A DNA stretch of 64,000 bases, from contig CACWZI010000010.1 in NCBI GenBank assembly GCA_902765305.1, positions 1-64,000 on the forward strand. The letters are read 5' to 3'. The translations under genes and the position numbers were made by a program. Each line of letters opens with the position of its first letter. Position 1 is the stretch's first letter. Of the stretch, positions 16,321 through 24,408 are shown one piece after another. The notes below the pieces were generated by a model. It saw nothing but the letters and a program-made list of their open reading frames with translations. It made no database searches and was not told the origin of the DNA. This stretch comes from an uncultured Eubacteriales bacterium. GTDB lineage: Bacteria; Bacillota; Clostridia; Christensenellales; Aristaeellaceae.

Positions 16321-16821
16321 TTGCCGAGCAAGTCGATGCCGGTCAGGGAAGCCAGGGAAATTGCACAGAGGATCGCGGCGGAAATGAATGTTGAGCTGGT
16401 CGACGCTGAGCTTGTCAAGGAGCCGACCGGTCATTTTCTGCGTTTTTATATCGAAAAACCCGACGGCATCGCCCTGAATGATCTCGAGGCCTTTCACCGC
16501 AGGATCCTGCCGCTGGTGGAACGGGTCGAGTACGACTACATGGAGGTCTCCTCTCCCGGCGCGGACCGTCCCTTGAAGACACAGCGGGATTTTGAGCGCT
16601 GCAAGGGCACGGTCGTGGAGCTGAAGACCTATCGCCCCGTAAATGGCGGCAAGCAGTTCACCGGCGAACTGGTGGGCCTGGAGAACGGCGACGTGGTCAT
16701 CGCCACCGAAGGCGGACAAACGCTTCGCTTTCCGCAAAAGGGCGTGGCCATCGTGCGCCCGCTGATCGAATTTGACGAGGAGGACCTGCAGGACGACGCG
16801 CCTGACCAGCCCTCGAACTGA
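16321..16821 (+). CDS. rimP: Ribosome maturation factor RimP
   Basis: Assists assembly of the 30S ribosomal subunit. About 166 residues from a TTG start. The N-terminal domain carries IAAEMNVELVDAELVKEPTGHFLRFYIEKPDGI and the conserved VSSPGADRPLK loop; the C-terminal SH3-like domain ends in IVRPLIEFDEEDL. I chose the TTG at 16321 because GGAGG lies seven bases before it; an in-frame ATG at 16297 has no ribosome site, and the ATG at 16336 is also possible. It is first gene of the rimP-nusA-rnpM-ylxQ-infB operon. Confidence 0.93.
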   Translation: MPSKSMPVREAREIAQRIAAEMNVELVDAELVKEPTGHFLRFYIEKPDGIALNDLEAFHRRILPLVERVEYDYMEVSSPGADRPLKTQRDFERCKGTVVELKTYRPVNGGKQFTGELVGLENGDVVIATEGGQTLRFPQKGVAIVRPLIEFDEEDLQDDAPDQPSN

Positions 16822-16877
16822 GCATAAACCCATCGAGCCGCGACGCAGGCGGCAAACGGAACAGGAGGTATGTTGCC

Positions 16878-17969
16878 ATGGCCAATGGAGGAATCGACTC
16901 CAATGAGTTTTTCAGCGCCCTGGATGCCCTGAGCAAGGAGCGGCGCATCAATAAAGACGTACTCTTCGGCGCCATCGAAGCCGCGCTGATTTCCGCCTAT
17001 AAAAAGAATTTCGGGAAAAACGCCAACGTGCGCGCCACCATCGACGCCGACAAGGGCAGCGTGGAGGTGCTCAGCCGCAAGACCGTCGTGGAGACGGTGG
17101 AGGACCCCCAGTGCGAGATGTCGCTGGAGGAGGCCCGGGCCATTCAGCCCCAGTACGAGCTGGGCGATCTGGTGGAGGTCCAGGTGACGCCGAAAAACTT
17201 CGGCCGCATCGCGGCGCAGACCGCCAAGCAGGTGGTCGTGCAGCATCTGCGCGAGGCCGAGCGCGGCGTGATCTACGACGAATACAGCCAGAAGGAAAAC
17301 GAGATCCTCACCGCCATCGTACAGCGGGTGGAGAACAAGCAGGTCTTCGTGGAGCTGGGCCGCACAGAGGGCTTGCTTGAGCCCAGCCAGCAGATGCCCA
17401 CCGAGGAGCTCAACATCAACGACCGCATCAAGGTCTACGTGCTGGAGGTCTCCCGCCAGGGCCGCGGCCCGCAGGTGTTCGTATCCCGCACCCATCCGGG
17501 CCTGGTGAAGCGCCTGTTTGAGCTGGAGGTGCCCGAGATCGTCACCGGCGTGGTGCAGATCAAGTCCATCGCCCGTGAAGCCGGCTATCGCACCAAGATG
17601 GCCGTGGTGTCCACCGATCCGCTGATCGACGCCGTGGGCTCCTGCGTCGGCCCCAGGGGCATGCGCGTGGAGAACGTGGTCAACGAGCTGAAGACCGAGA
17701 AGATCGATATCGTGCGTTGGTCCCAGGATCCGGCGGAATACATCGCCAATGCCCTGAATCCCGCCCGCGTGCTCAGCGTGTTCGTCTCTGAAAACGAGAA
17801 GGCCGCCGCCGTGGTCGTGCCCGACAACCAGCTTTCGCTGGCCATCGGCAAGGAGGGGCAGAACGCCCGTCTGGCCGCCAAGCTGACCGGCTGGAAGATC
17901 GATATCAAGAGCCAGAGCCAGGTGGATGCCGAGGTCGACCAGATGAATCAGGACCAGGAGGAAATCTGA
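16878..17969 (+). CDS. nusA: Transcription termination/antitermination factor NusA
   Basis: Binds RNA polymerase and affects pausing, termination and antitermination. 363 residues, the length of Gram-positive NusA without the E. coli C-terminal acidic repeats. The N-terminal RNAP-binding domain covers about 1-130. An S1 domain follows ([25 protein letters not shown]), then KH1 ([26 protein letters not shown]) and KH2 ([27 protein letters not shown]). AGGAGG precedes the ATG by nine bases. Its stop overlaps the next start. Confidence 0.97.
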   Translation: MANGGIDSNEFFSALDALSKERRINKDVLFGAIEAALISAYKKNFGKNANVRATIDADKGSVEVLSRKTVVETVEDPQCEMSLEEARAIQPQYELGDLVEVQVTPKNFGRIAAQTAKQVVVQHLREAERGVIYDEYSQKENEILTAIVQRVENKQVFVELGRTEGLLEPSQQMPTEELNINDRIKVYVLEVSRQGRGPQVFVSRTHPGLVKRLFELEVPEIVTGVVQIKSIAREAGYRTKMAVVSTDPLIDAVGSCVGPRGMRVENVVNELKTEKIDIVRWSQDPAEYIANALNPARVLSVFVSENEKAAAVVVPDNQLSLAIGKEGQNARLAAKLTGWKIDIKSQSQVDAEVDQMNQDQEEI

Positions 17970-18253
17970 TGCCTGTCAAGCCGCGCAAGATTCCCATGCG
18001 CATGTGCGTGGGTTGCCGGGAGATGAAGCCCAAGGCGCAGCTGCTGCGCGTGGTGAAGCCCCAGGAGGGCCAGGCCCATATCGACCGCACCGGCAAGTCG
18101 CCGGGGCGTGGGGCCTACATCTGCGGGCAGATCGAGTGCTTCAAAAAGGCCCGCAAGAGCCGGGCGCTTGAGCGGGCGCTGGACGCAAAGATCGACGAGG
18201 CTGTGTTCGACCAGCTGGAGGCGAGCATCCAGCCGCCGTCCGGGGAGGACTGA
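17969..18253 (+). CDS. rnpM: YlxR-family RNA-binding protein (RNase P modulator RnpM)
   Basis: 94 residues of the YlxR/DUF448 family; the B. subtilis member has been named RnpM because it binds RNase P RNA and modulates it. The MCVGCREMKPKAQLLRVV motif is at the N-terminus and GRGAYICGQIECFKKARKSRALERAL holds the GRGAY/W signature and basic patch. Its ATG overlaps the nusA stop by one base. Confidence 0.92.
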   Translation: MPVKPRKIPMRMCVGCREMKPKAQLLRVVKPQEGQAHIDRTGKSPGRGAYICGQIECFKKARKSRALERALDAKIDEAVFDQLEASIQPPSGED

Positions 18254-18257
18254 GCCC

Positions 18258-18635
18258 GTGAAGGCGATGCTGAACATGCTGGGGCTGTGCGCCCGGGCGG
18301 GAAAGCTGATCACCGGCGAAAAGGCCTGCATACTGGCCATACGCGCGGGTAGCGCATGCGTGGCCCTGCTGGACGGCGCAGCTTCTGCAAATGCCGTAAA
18401 AGCCATGGGCGACGCCTGCGAAAGCTACGGGGTGCCGCTGGTGCGCACAGGTGGGTATCAGCTGGGCGACGCCATTGGAAAGCCCGGTCGCATGGCCGCC
18501 GCGGTCACCGACGCGGGCATGGCCGCCAGAATTATAGAGTTATCCGCCGCCGATTCCATCGGCGATGCATTAAGGCCCAATGACCTAACGGGCCAAAGAT
18601 CAGACAGAGTGTACGGGGGTGCATTGAGGGAATGA
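18258..18635 (+). CDS. ylxQ: YlxQ, ribosomal L7Ae/L30e-like protein
   Basis: 125 residues from a GTG start that has GGGGAGG nine bases upstream. [37 protein letters not shown] is the L7Ae/L30e fold, which binds kink-turn RNA. Family members in this operon are thought to bind RNA, but the partner is unclear. Its TGA overlaps the infB ATG (ATGA). Confidence 0.9.
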   Translation: MKAMLNMLGLCARAGKLITGEKACILAIRAGSACVALLDGAASANAVKAMGDACESYGVPLVRTGGYQLGDAIGKPGRMAAAVTDAGMAARIIELSAADSIGDALRPNDLTGQRSDRVYGGALRE

Positions 18636-21343
18636 CCAAAGTCAGGGTTCAGGATGTCACCAGGGAACTGAGCGCGAACACCGGCAAGATGCTGGAGAAT
18701 GTGACGCGCATGCGCAAGCAGTCACAGGAGATGCTGAATTCGCTTCGCCGGATATCCGACGGCTTCGCCCGCGAGGAGCGGGAACGCCAGGAGCGGGAGG
18801 CCAAGGAGGCACTCAGCAAGCAATACGCAGCCAGCGCACAGTTCATGACTGCCTATTCCAGCGAGCAGGTGCCGGAGATTCCGGCTGCGCCTGCGCCCGA
18901 TGTGCAACCCAAGCCTGTCGCCGCACCCGCAGCTCAGGAGGCTCCGAGCGCGGCGCGCCCTGCGGCTGCGGCAGCGCCGTCGCGCCCCCAGCAGGGCAGC
19001 GCGCCTGCGCCACGGGGCAGCCAGGCTGCACAGCTACGCGGCGGGGATCGCTATCCGCAGGGCCGTGGGCAGCAGGACGGCGCGCCGGGTCAGCGTCCGG
19101 CGTACCAGGGCCGTCCCCAGCAGGGCGGAACGCCGCTCCAGCGTCCGGCATACCAGGGCCGTCCCCAGCAGGGCGGCGCGCCGGGTCAACGTCCGGCATA
19201 TCAGGGCCGTCCCCAGCAGGGCGGCGCGCCGGGCCAGCGCCCGGCGGCATATGGCAATCGTCCCGCAGGCGGTGCGCCCGGTCAGCGCCCGGCAGGCGGC
19301 GGCTTCGGCGGCGCGCGCCCCGGTGGCTTTGGCGGCCAGCGCGGCGGCTTTGGCCGCAAGGGGCCCGATCTGACGCCCTCTGTCGAGAAGGAAAGGGTAT
19401 CGAATTACGATCCGAACAAGAAGCAGTATGTGCGCCAGAACGACCCGGAGCGCAGCCGTGCTTCCGGCCGCACAGCCCAGAAGCAGCGCGGCGGCGCGGG
19501 TAACCTGAATAATTATGACGACGATTTTGTGCGCAACCGCAAGAAGCAGAAGAAGGCTGCACAGAAGGCCTCCATCGAGCCGATCAAGATCGAAAAGGCG
19601 TTCATGACCGCCGAGACCATCACCGTGCGCGACCTTTCCGAGCGCATCGGCAAGCCTGCCGGCGAGATCATCAAGCGATTGATGATGCTGGGCATCATCG
19701 CCACCATCAACAACGACCTGGACTTTGATACCGCTTCGCTGGTAGCCCAGGAGTTCGGCGTCGAGCTGGAGATGAAGCTGGCGGAGACCGCCGAGGACGC
19801 CCTGGAAAAGGAGGATGTGGAGGATTCCGAGGAGGAGCTCGTGTCCCGTCCGCCGGTCGTGACCATCATGGGCCACGTCGACCACGGCAAGACCTCGCTG
19901 CTGGACTACATCCGCAAGACCCGCGTCACCGCCGGCGAGGCGGGCGGCATCACCCAGCACATCGGCGCCTATACCGTCGACCTGGACGGCAGGAAGATCA
20001 CCTTCCTGGATACCCCCGGTCACGAGGCCTTTACTTCGATGCGCCTGCGCGGCGCCCAGGCCACCGACATCGCGGTGTTGGTGGTCGCCGCAGACGACGG
20101 CGTGATGCCCCAGACCATCGAGGCCATCAACCACGCCAAGTCCGCGGGCGTCGAGATCATCGTCGCCATCAACAAAATGGACAAGCCCCACGCCAACCCC
20201 GAGCACGTCAAGCAGCAGCTGACCGAGTACGAGCTGATCACCACCGAGTGGGGCGGCAGCACCGAAATGGTGCCCGTTTCCGCCGTGACCGGCCAGGGCG
20301 TGGACGACCTGCTGGAGACCATACTGCTCACCGCGGACGTGAACGACTACCGCGCCAACCCCAACCGCAAGGCCCGCGGCATCATCATCGAGGCCAAGCT
20401 GGACAAGGGCCGCGGCCCGGTGGCTACCGTGCTGGTGAAGAACGGCACGCTGTACGTGGGCGACGCCATCGTCGCGGGCACGGCCTACGGTCGTGTGCGC
20501 GCCATGGTGAACGATCGCGGCGAGCGCGTGAAGAGCGCGGGCCCCTCCGAGCCGGTTGAGGTCATCGGCTTCAACGACGTGCCCGACGCGGGCGACCAGA
20601 TCACCGCCGTGGACGACGAGAAGCTCAGCCGCCAGGTGGCCGAGGAGCGCAAGGACAAGCTGCGCGCCGCGCTGGTCAAGACCCAGACCAAGACCACGCT
20701 GGACGACCTGTTCAACCAGATCTCCGCCGGCGAGATCAAGGATCTGAACGTCATCATCAAGGCCGACGTGCAGGGCTCCGTCGAGGCCGTGCGCCAGAGC
20801 CTGGAGAAGCTGTCCAACGACGAGGTGCGCGTGCGCTGCATCCACGGCGCGGTCGGCGCGATCAACGAATCCGACACGCTGCTGGCCTCCACGGCCAACG
20901 CCATCATCATCGGCTTCAACGTGCGCCCCGACAACAACGCCAGGGACATGGCGGAGCGCGAGAAGATCGACATTCGCCTCTATCGCGTGATCTACCAGGC
21001 CATCGAGGACGTCGAGGCTGCCATGAAGGGTATGCTGGCCCCGAAGTTCAGGGAGGTCCTGCTGGGCCACGCCACCGTGCGCCAGCCCTTCAAGGTCTCC
21101 GGCGTGGGCACCATCGCGGGCTCCTATGTCACCGACGGCAAGATCGCCCGCAATGCCCAGATTCGCCTGCTGCGCGACAACATCGTCATCCACGAGGGCA
21201 AGATCGATTCCCTGAAGCGCTTCAAGGACGATGCCAAGGAGGTCAACACCGGCTACGAGTGCGGCATCGGCATCGAGAATTACAACGACATCAAGGAGAA
21301 CGACGTCATCGAGTGCTTCGTGATGGAGGAGATCGAGCGGTAA
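18632..21343 (+). CDS. infB: Translation initiation factor IF-2
   Basis: GTPase that brings initiator tRNA to the 30S subunit and promotes subunit joining. 903 residues. A variable N-terminus of about 300 residues (coiled-coil start, Ala/Pro-rich linker, then a 16-residue repeat) leads to the IF2N domain ([25 protein letters not shown]). The G domain has GHVDHGKT near residue 414, DTPGHEAF, and NKMD. Domains II, III ([17 protein letters not shown]) and IV ([18 protein letters not shown]) follow. It is the last gene of the operon and is followed by a stem-loop. Confidence 0.97.
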   Translation: MTKVRVQDVTRELSANTGKMLENVTRMRKQSQEMLNSLRRISDGFAREERERQEREAKEALSKQYAASAQFMTAYSSEQVPEIPAAPAPDVQPKPVAAPAAQEAPSAARPAAAAAPSRPQQGSAPAPRGSQAAQLRGGDRYPQGRGQQDGAPGQRPAYQGRPQQGGTPLQRPAYQGRPQQGGAPGQRPAYQGRPQQGGAPGQRPAAYGNRPAGGAPGQRPAGGGFGGARPGGFGGQRGGFGRKGPDLTPSVEKERVSNYDPNKKQYVRQNDPERSRASGRTAQKQRGGAGNLNNYDDDFVRNRKKQKKAAQKASIEPIKIEKAFMTAETITVRDLSERIGKPAGEIIKRLMMLGIIATINNDLDFDTASLVAQEFGVELEMKLAETAEDALEKEDVEDSEEELVSRPPVVTIMGHVDHGKTSLLDYIRKTRVTAGEAGGITQHIGAYTVDLDGRKITFLDTPGHEAFTSMRLRGAQATDIAVLVVAADDGVMPQTIEAINHAKSAGVEIIVAINKMDKPHANPEHVKQQLTEYELITTEWGGSTEMVPVSAVTGQGVDDLLETILLTADVNDYRANPNRKARGIIIEAKLDKGRGPVATVLVKNGTLYVGDAIVAGTAYGRVRAMVNDRGERVKSAGPSEPVEVIGFNDVPDAGDQITAVDDEKLSRQVAEERKDKLRAALVKTQTKTTLDDLFNQISAGEIKDLNVIIKADVQGSVEAVRQSLEKLSNDEVRVRCIHGAVGAINESDTLLASTANAIIIGFNVRPDNNARDMAEREKIDIRLYRVIYQAIEDVEAAMKGMLAPKFREVLLGHATVRQPFKVSGVGTIAGSYVTDGKIARNAQIRLLRDNIVIHEGKIDSLKRFKDDAKEVNTGYECGIGIENYNDIKENDVIECFVMEEIER
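19078..19290 (+). repeat. 48-bp in-frame tandem repeat in infB
   Basis: About four units encoding [16 protein letters not shown], the second with GTPL and the fourth degraded into AAYGNRPA, then a Gly-rich tail ([15 protein letters not shown]). It makes a flexible basic linker. Nearly identical DNA units suggest recent copying and length variation. Confidence 0.85.
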
Positions 21344-21363
21344 ACCTGAATACGGTTCCTGTT

Positions 21364-21395
21364 GGCGGACGTTCGCGATTGAACGTCCGCCTTGT
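21364..21395 (+). terminator. Stem-loop after infB
   Basis: Perfect 11-bp stem GGCGGACGTTC/GAACGTCCGCC with a 6-base loop, then TTGTGCTTGG. The T run is weak, but the position directly after infB fits a terminator. Confidence 0.7.
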
Positions 21396-21421
21396 GCTTG
21401 GAATGCGCCTGGAAAAATGGC

Positions 21422-21450
21422 TTGTATTATTCGGAAATGTCGGGTATAAT
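21422..21450 (+). promoter_or_regulatory. Sigma-A promoter of the rbfA-nrnA-truB-ribF operon
   Basis: TTGTAT, 17-base spacer, TATAAT. Its first 16 bases equal those of the rimP promoter at 16129. Confidence 0.82.
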
Positions 21451-21520
21451 AGGGACGGATGTAGCTGACTGCGTTTTATCTTGAATAGATTGAGGTATTG
21501 AGCTAAATGGAGGTATACCA

Positions 21521-21886
21521 ATGCCATCTTTTGACCGTATAGACCGCATCTCCCAGGAGGTGCACAAGGCGATCGACAGCATCATACGCGACGACCTGAA
21601 CGACCCGCGCATCGGCGGCACCTGGTCCATCGTGCGCTGCGAGGTGACCCGGGACCTGCGCTACTGCAAGGTTCGGGTCAGCATCCTCGAGCAGGAGCGG
21701 CACAAGGATATGATGGCGGCGCTGAAGAAGGCGTCCGGCTTCATTCGCAGGGAGCTGGGCCGCAGGGTGGACCTGCGCTATGTGCCGGAGATCCTGTTCG
21801 AGCTGGATACCAACATCGAGTACGCCGCGCACATCAACCAGCTATTGAAGGAGCATCACGTCAATGAGCCAGAGAGTGACGATTGA
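21521..21886 (+). CDS. rbfA: Ribosome-binding factor A
   Basis: Acts in late 30S maturation by binding 16S rRNA near helix 45. 121 residues, usual size, KH-type fold. RISQEVHKAIDSIIRDDLNDPRIGG and VRCEVTRDLRYCKVRVSIL are the conserved segments, and RELGRRVDLRYVPEILFELD is the C-terminal signature. GGAGG is present before the ATG. The last 23 bases overlap nrnA. Confidence 0.95.
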   Translation: MPSFDRIDRISQEVHKAIDSIIRDDLNDPRIGGTWSIVRCEVTRDLRYCKVRVSILEQERHKDMMAALKKASGFIRRELGRRVDLRYVPEILFELDTNIEYAAHINQLLKEHHVNEPESDD

Positions 21887-22874
21887 ACAGCTGGCCAACT
21901 GGCTGCGGGATCGGGATGACATCGTGGTGATGGGGCACGTATCGCCGGACGGCGACGCCACGGGCTGTGCGCTGGCGTTGTGGCATGCGCTGCGCGCCAT
22001 GGGCAAACGGGCCGTGGTCTGCCTGCCCGGCGGAATACCGCTTCTGTACGTGGGACTGCCCGGCGCGGATGAGATCGTGGATACCGAGGGGGGCAAGCTG
22101 CCCTTCGCACCCCAGACCGCCATGGCGGTGGATGTCTCGGAGTACGAGCGACTGGGCGAAAGCGGCATGGCCCTGTTCACGGGCTGCCCCTATCAGGGCG
22201 TCCTGGATCATCACTTCACCAACGCGGGCTTCGGCCAGCTGTTCGTGCTGGACGGAGAGGCCGCCGCAGCGGGCGAGCTGGTGGTGGATCTGATCGAGGC
22301 GATGGGCGTAGAGCTGGACGCGCGGATGGCGGAGTGCCTGTTTGTGGCCATCTCCACCGACTGCGGCAACTTCAACTATCCCAACACACGACCCCAGACC
22401 TTCCGGGCGGCGGCCCGATGTGTGGAGGCCGGGGCGGACGTATCCCGGATCACGGAGGCGCTGTACCGCACACGCTCCGTGGGGCGGACAAAGCTGCTGG
22501 GCGTGGTGCTGGCGGGACTTGAGCTTTCCCCCGACGGCACGCTGGCCTGGGCGCGACTGACGAAGAAGATGCTGAAGGACTGCGGTGCGGACAAGGCGGA
22601 CAGCGAGGGCATCGTCAATTACCTGCTGGAGATGGTCGGCGTGCGGGTCGCGGTGCTGGCCATGGAGCGGGACGATGGGGCAAAGATGTCCCTGCGATCA
22701 AAGGCCCCCTTCAACGTGGCCCGGGACGTGGCCGTTCCCCTGGGCGGCGGCGGGCACGATTGCGCGGCGGGCGTAACCCTGCCCATGCCCTTTGAAGAGG
22801 CGCTGCAAAAGACGCTTGCCCTGGCGCGGGAAGCGATGAGCAAGGATGACAACGCGGAAACGGATGTACCATGA
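21864..22874 (+). CDS. nrnA: DHH-family phosphoesterase, NrnA-like
   Basis: 336 residues. Bifunctional oligoribonuclease and 3'-phosphoadenosine 5'-phosphate phosphatase in B. subtilis; degrades the shortest RNA fragments. GHVSPDGDATGCALAL is motif I, AVDVSEYERL motif II, and GVLDHHFTN the DHH motif III. FVAISTDCGNFNYPNTRPQTF is motif IV. The C-terminal DHHA1 domain ends with LGGGGHDCAAGVTL, the GGGH substrate motif. Overlaps rbfA and, by a few bases, truB, so the operon is translationally coupled. Confidence 0.92.
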   Translation: MSQRVTIEQLANWLRDRDDIVVMGHVSPDGDATGCALALWHALRAMGKRAVVCLPGGIPLLYVGLPGADEIVDTEGGKLPFAPQTAMAVDVSEYERLGESGMALFTGCPYQGVLDHHFTNAGFGQLFVLDGEAAAAGELVVDLIEAMGVELDARMAECLFVAISTDCGNFNYPNTRPQTFRAAARCVEAGADVSRITEALYRTRSVGRTKLLGVVLAGLELSPDGTLAWARLTKKMLKDCGADKADSEGIVNYLLEMVGVRVAVLAMERDDGAKMSLRSKAPFNVARDVAVPLGGGGHDCAAGVTLPMPFEEALQKTLALAREAMSKDDNAETDVP

Positions 22875-23776
22875 ACGGATTTTTGAATCTCAACAAGCCC
22901 ACGGGGCGAACGTCGTCGGACCTGGTGGTATTCGTGCGCAAGCGCCTGCCCAGGGGCACGGCGGTGGGGCACGGCGGCACGCTGGACCCCGAGGCCTCCG
23001 GCGTGCTTCCGGTATGCGTCGGCTCGGCCACCCGGCTGTTTGACTACATCATCGACAAGCAAAAGGTCTATGTCGCCCGCCTGCGACTGGGCATCGAGAC
23101 CGATACCCAGGACGCCACGGGCCGGGTGGTCGCAGAGTATCCCGTGGACGCGGGCGAAGCCGAGCTTCGCGCCGTGCTGCCCCGATTTACCGGGAATATC
23201 CTGCAGATTCCCACGATGTACTCGGCGCTGAAGCGGGACGGCAAGCGCCTGTACCAGCTGGCGCGCAAGGGGGAATCGGTGGCGCTGGAGCCCCGGCCCT
23301 GCCGGGTGGACGCCATCGAATATCTGCGGGATGAGGGCGGTGGCGTTCACGCGCTGAGGATCCGATGCGGCAAGGGCGTCTACATACGCACCCTTTGCCA
23401 CGATATCGGCAGGGCGCTGGGCTGCGGCGCCCACATGCAGTCCCTGGAAAGGGTGGCGGCAGGCATATTCGATATCGAAAGCGCCCTGACGCCCTGGCAG
23501 GTGGACGCGATGGCTGCCGAAGGACGGCTTTCGGAGGCACTGCTTCCCCTGGACGCGCCGCTTTTCCACCTGCCCCAGGTGCGGGTAGGGGAGCGCTGCC
23601 GGCACGCTGTGCTCAATGGCAATCCGCTGCGCGCGGCCTGGCTGGATGGGCCCGCGCCACAGGCGGAGGCCGTGAGGGTCTACCTGAAGGATGAATTCGT
23701 GGGCATCGGGGCGCCCCAGCCCAATGGGGATGTGAAATTCCGCGCCATGCTGTACAGACCTGGAGAGAACGGATGA
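22871..23776 (+). CDS. truB: tRNA pseudouridine(55) synthase
   Basis: Makes pseudouridine 55 in the T loop of tRNAs. 301 residues, usual length. NGFLNLNKPTGRTSSDLV starts the protein and VGHGGTLDPEASGVLPV carries the catalytic Asp39. KVYVARLRLGIETDTQDATG and RCGKGVYIRTLCHDIGRALGCGAHM are other family motifs; a short C-terminal PUA-like part follows. Overlaps nrnA and ribF by four bases each. Confidence 0.96.
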   Translation: MNGFLNLNKPTGRTSSDLVVFVRKRLPRGTAVGHGGTLDPEASGVLPVCVGSATRLFDYIIDKQKVYVARLRLGIETDTQDATGRVVAEYPVDAGEAELRAVLPRFTGNILQIPTMYSALKRDGKRLYQLARKGESVALEPRPCRVDAIEYLRDEGGGVHALRIRCGKGVYIRTLCHDIGRALGCGAHMQSLERVAAGIFDIESALTPWQVDAMAAEGRLSEALLPLDAPLFHLPQVRVGERCRHAVLNGNPLRAAWLDGPAPQAEAVRVYLKDEFVGIGAPQPNGDVKFRAMLYRPGENG

Positions 23777-24327
23777 AGATCATTTACGATACGACGGAAT
23801 TCACAGGCCATCGCGCAGCGGTGGCGCTGGGCATGTTCGATGGCGTGCACATCGGTCACCAGGCGCTGATCCGGCGCACGGTGACGCTGGCGAAGGCGAT
23901 GGATGCCCAGAGCGTGGTCTGCACCTTCGACCGGCATCCGCTGTCGGTGATAAGCCCTGAAAGGGCGCCGCAGGCGCTGCTGCCGCTGCATGAGAACCTG
24001 AAAAAGTTCGAGCGCCTGGGCGCGGAATGGGCGCTGGTTCAGGCGTTTACCCCGGAATACAGCGCCACCGACCCTGCTGTGTTTTTGCGCGGACTGGTCA
24101 GGGATATGCGGGTCGTGGCCATCGTTGCGGGGGAAAACTACACCTTTGGCGCCCGGGGCCGGGGCGACGCGGCGTTGATCAGGGACATGGCGGACGCGCT
24201 GGGCTATCGCGCTGAGATCGTCCCCTCTGTGATGGACGGCGACGTCATGTGCTCCTCCACCCGGATTCGCCAGCTGTTGGCAAGGGGCGAGACAGAGCAC
24301 GCCCAGAGGTTGCTTAAAATACCGTAA
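23773..24327 (+). CDS. ribF: RibF-type FMN adenylyltransferase domain only (riboflavin kinase domain missing)
   Basis: 184 residues, against about 310 for bifunctional RibF. The whole FMN adenylyltransferase domain is present: ALGMFDGVHIGHQALI (residues 18-32, the HxGH nucleotide-binding motif), CTFDRHPL, AGENYTFGARGRGD, and SSTRIRQLLARGETEHAQRLL. The protein then ends with KIP and a TAA, exactly where the riboflavin kinase domain should begin. No frame downstream resembles a riboflavin kinase, and a signal-peptide gene starts 80 bases later. So it should make FAD from FMN, while FMN must come from another kinase or from uptake. It sits in the normal rbfA-truB-ribF position. Confidence 0.88.
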   Translation: MKIIYDTTEFTGHRAAVALGMFDGVHIGHQALIRRTVTLAKAMDAQSVVCTFDRHPLSVISPERAPQALLPLHENLKKFERLGAEWALVQAFTPEYSATDPAVFLRGLVRDMRVVAIVAGENYTFGARGRGDAALIRDMADALGYRAEIVPSVMDGDVMCSSTRIRQLLARGETEHAQRLLKIP

Positions 24328-24408
24328 CAGAAACCCTGTCAGGTTCGGTCTGCGATGTTCGCCGGATCGGCCCGGCATGAGAAGTCACTGCAAATGGAGG
24401 AGATCGCT

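Noticed and set aside
19034..21193. A 719-codon frame on the minus strand opposite infB
   Set aside because: The composition (His, Gly, Asp, Val) is that of a GC-rich mirror of a conserved gene, with no ribosome site or known motif.
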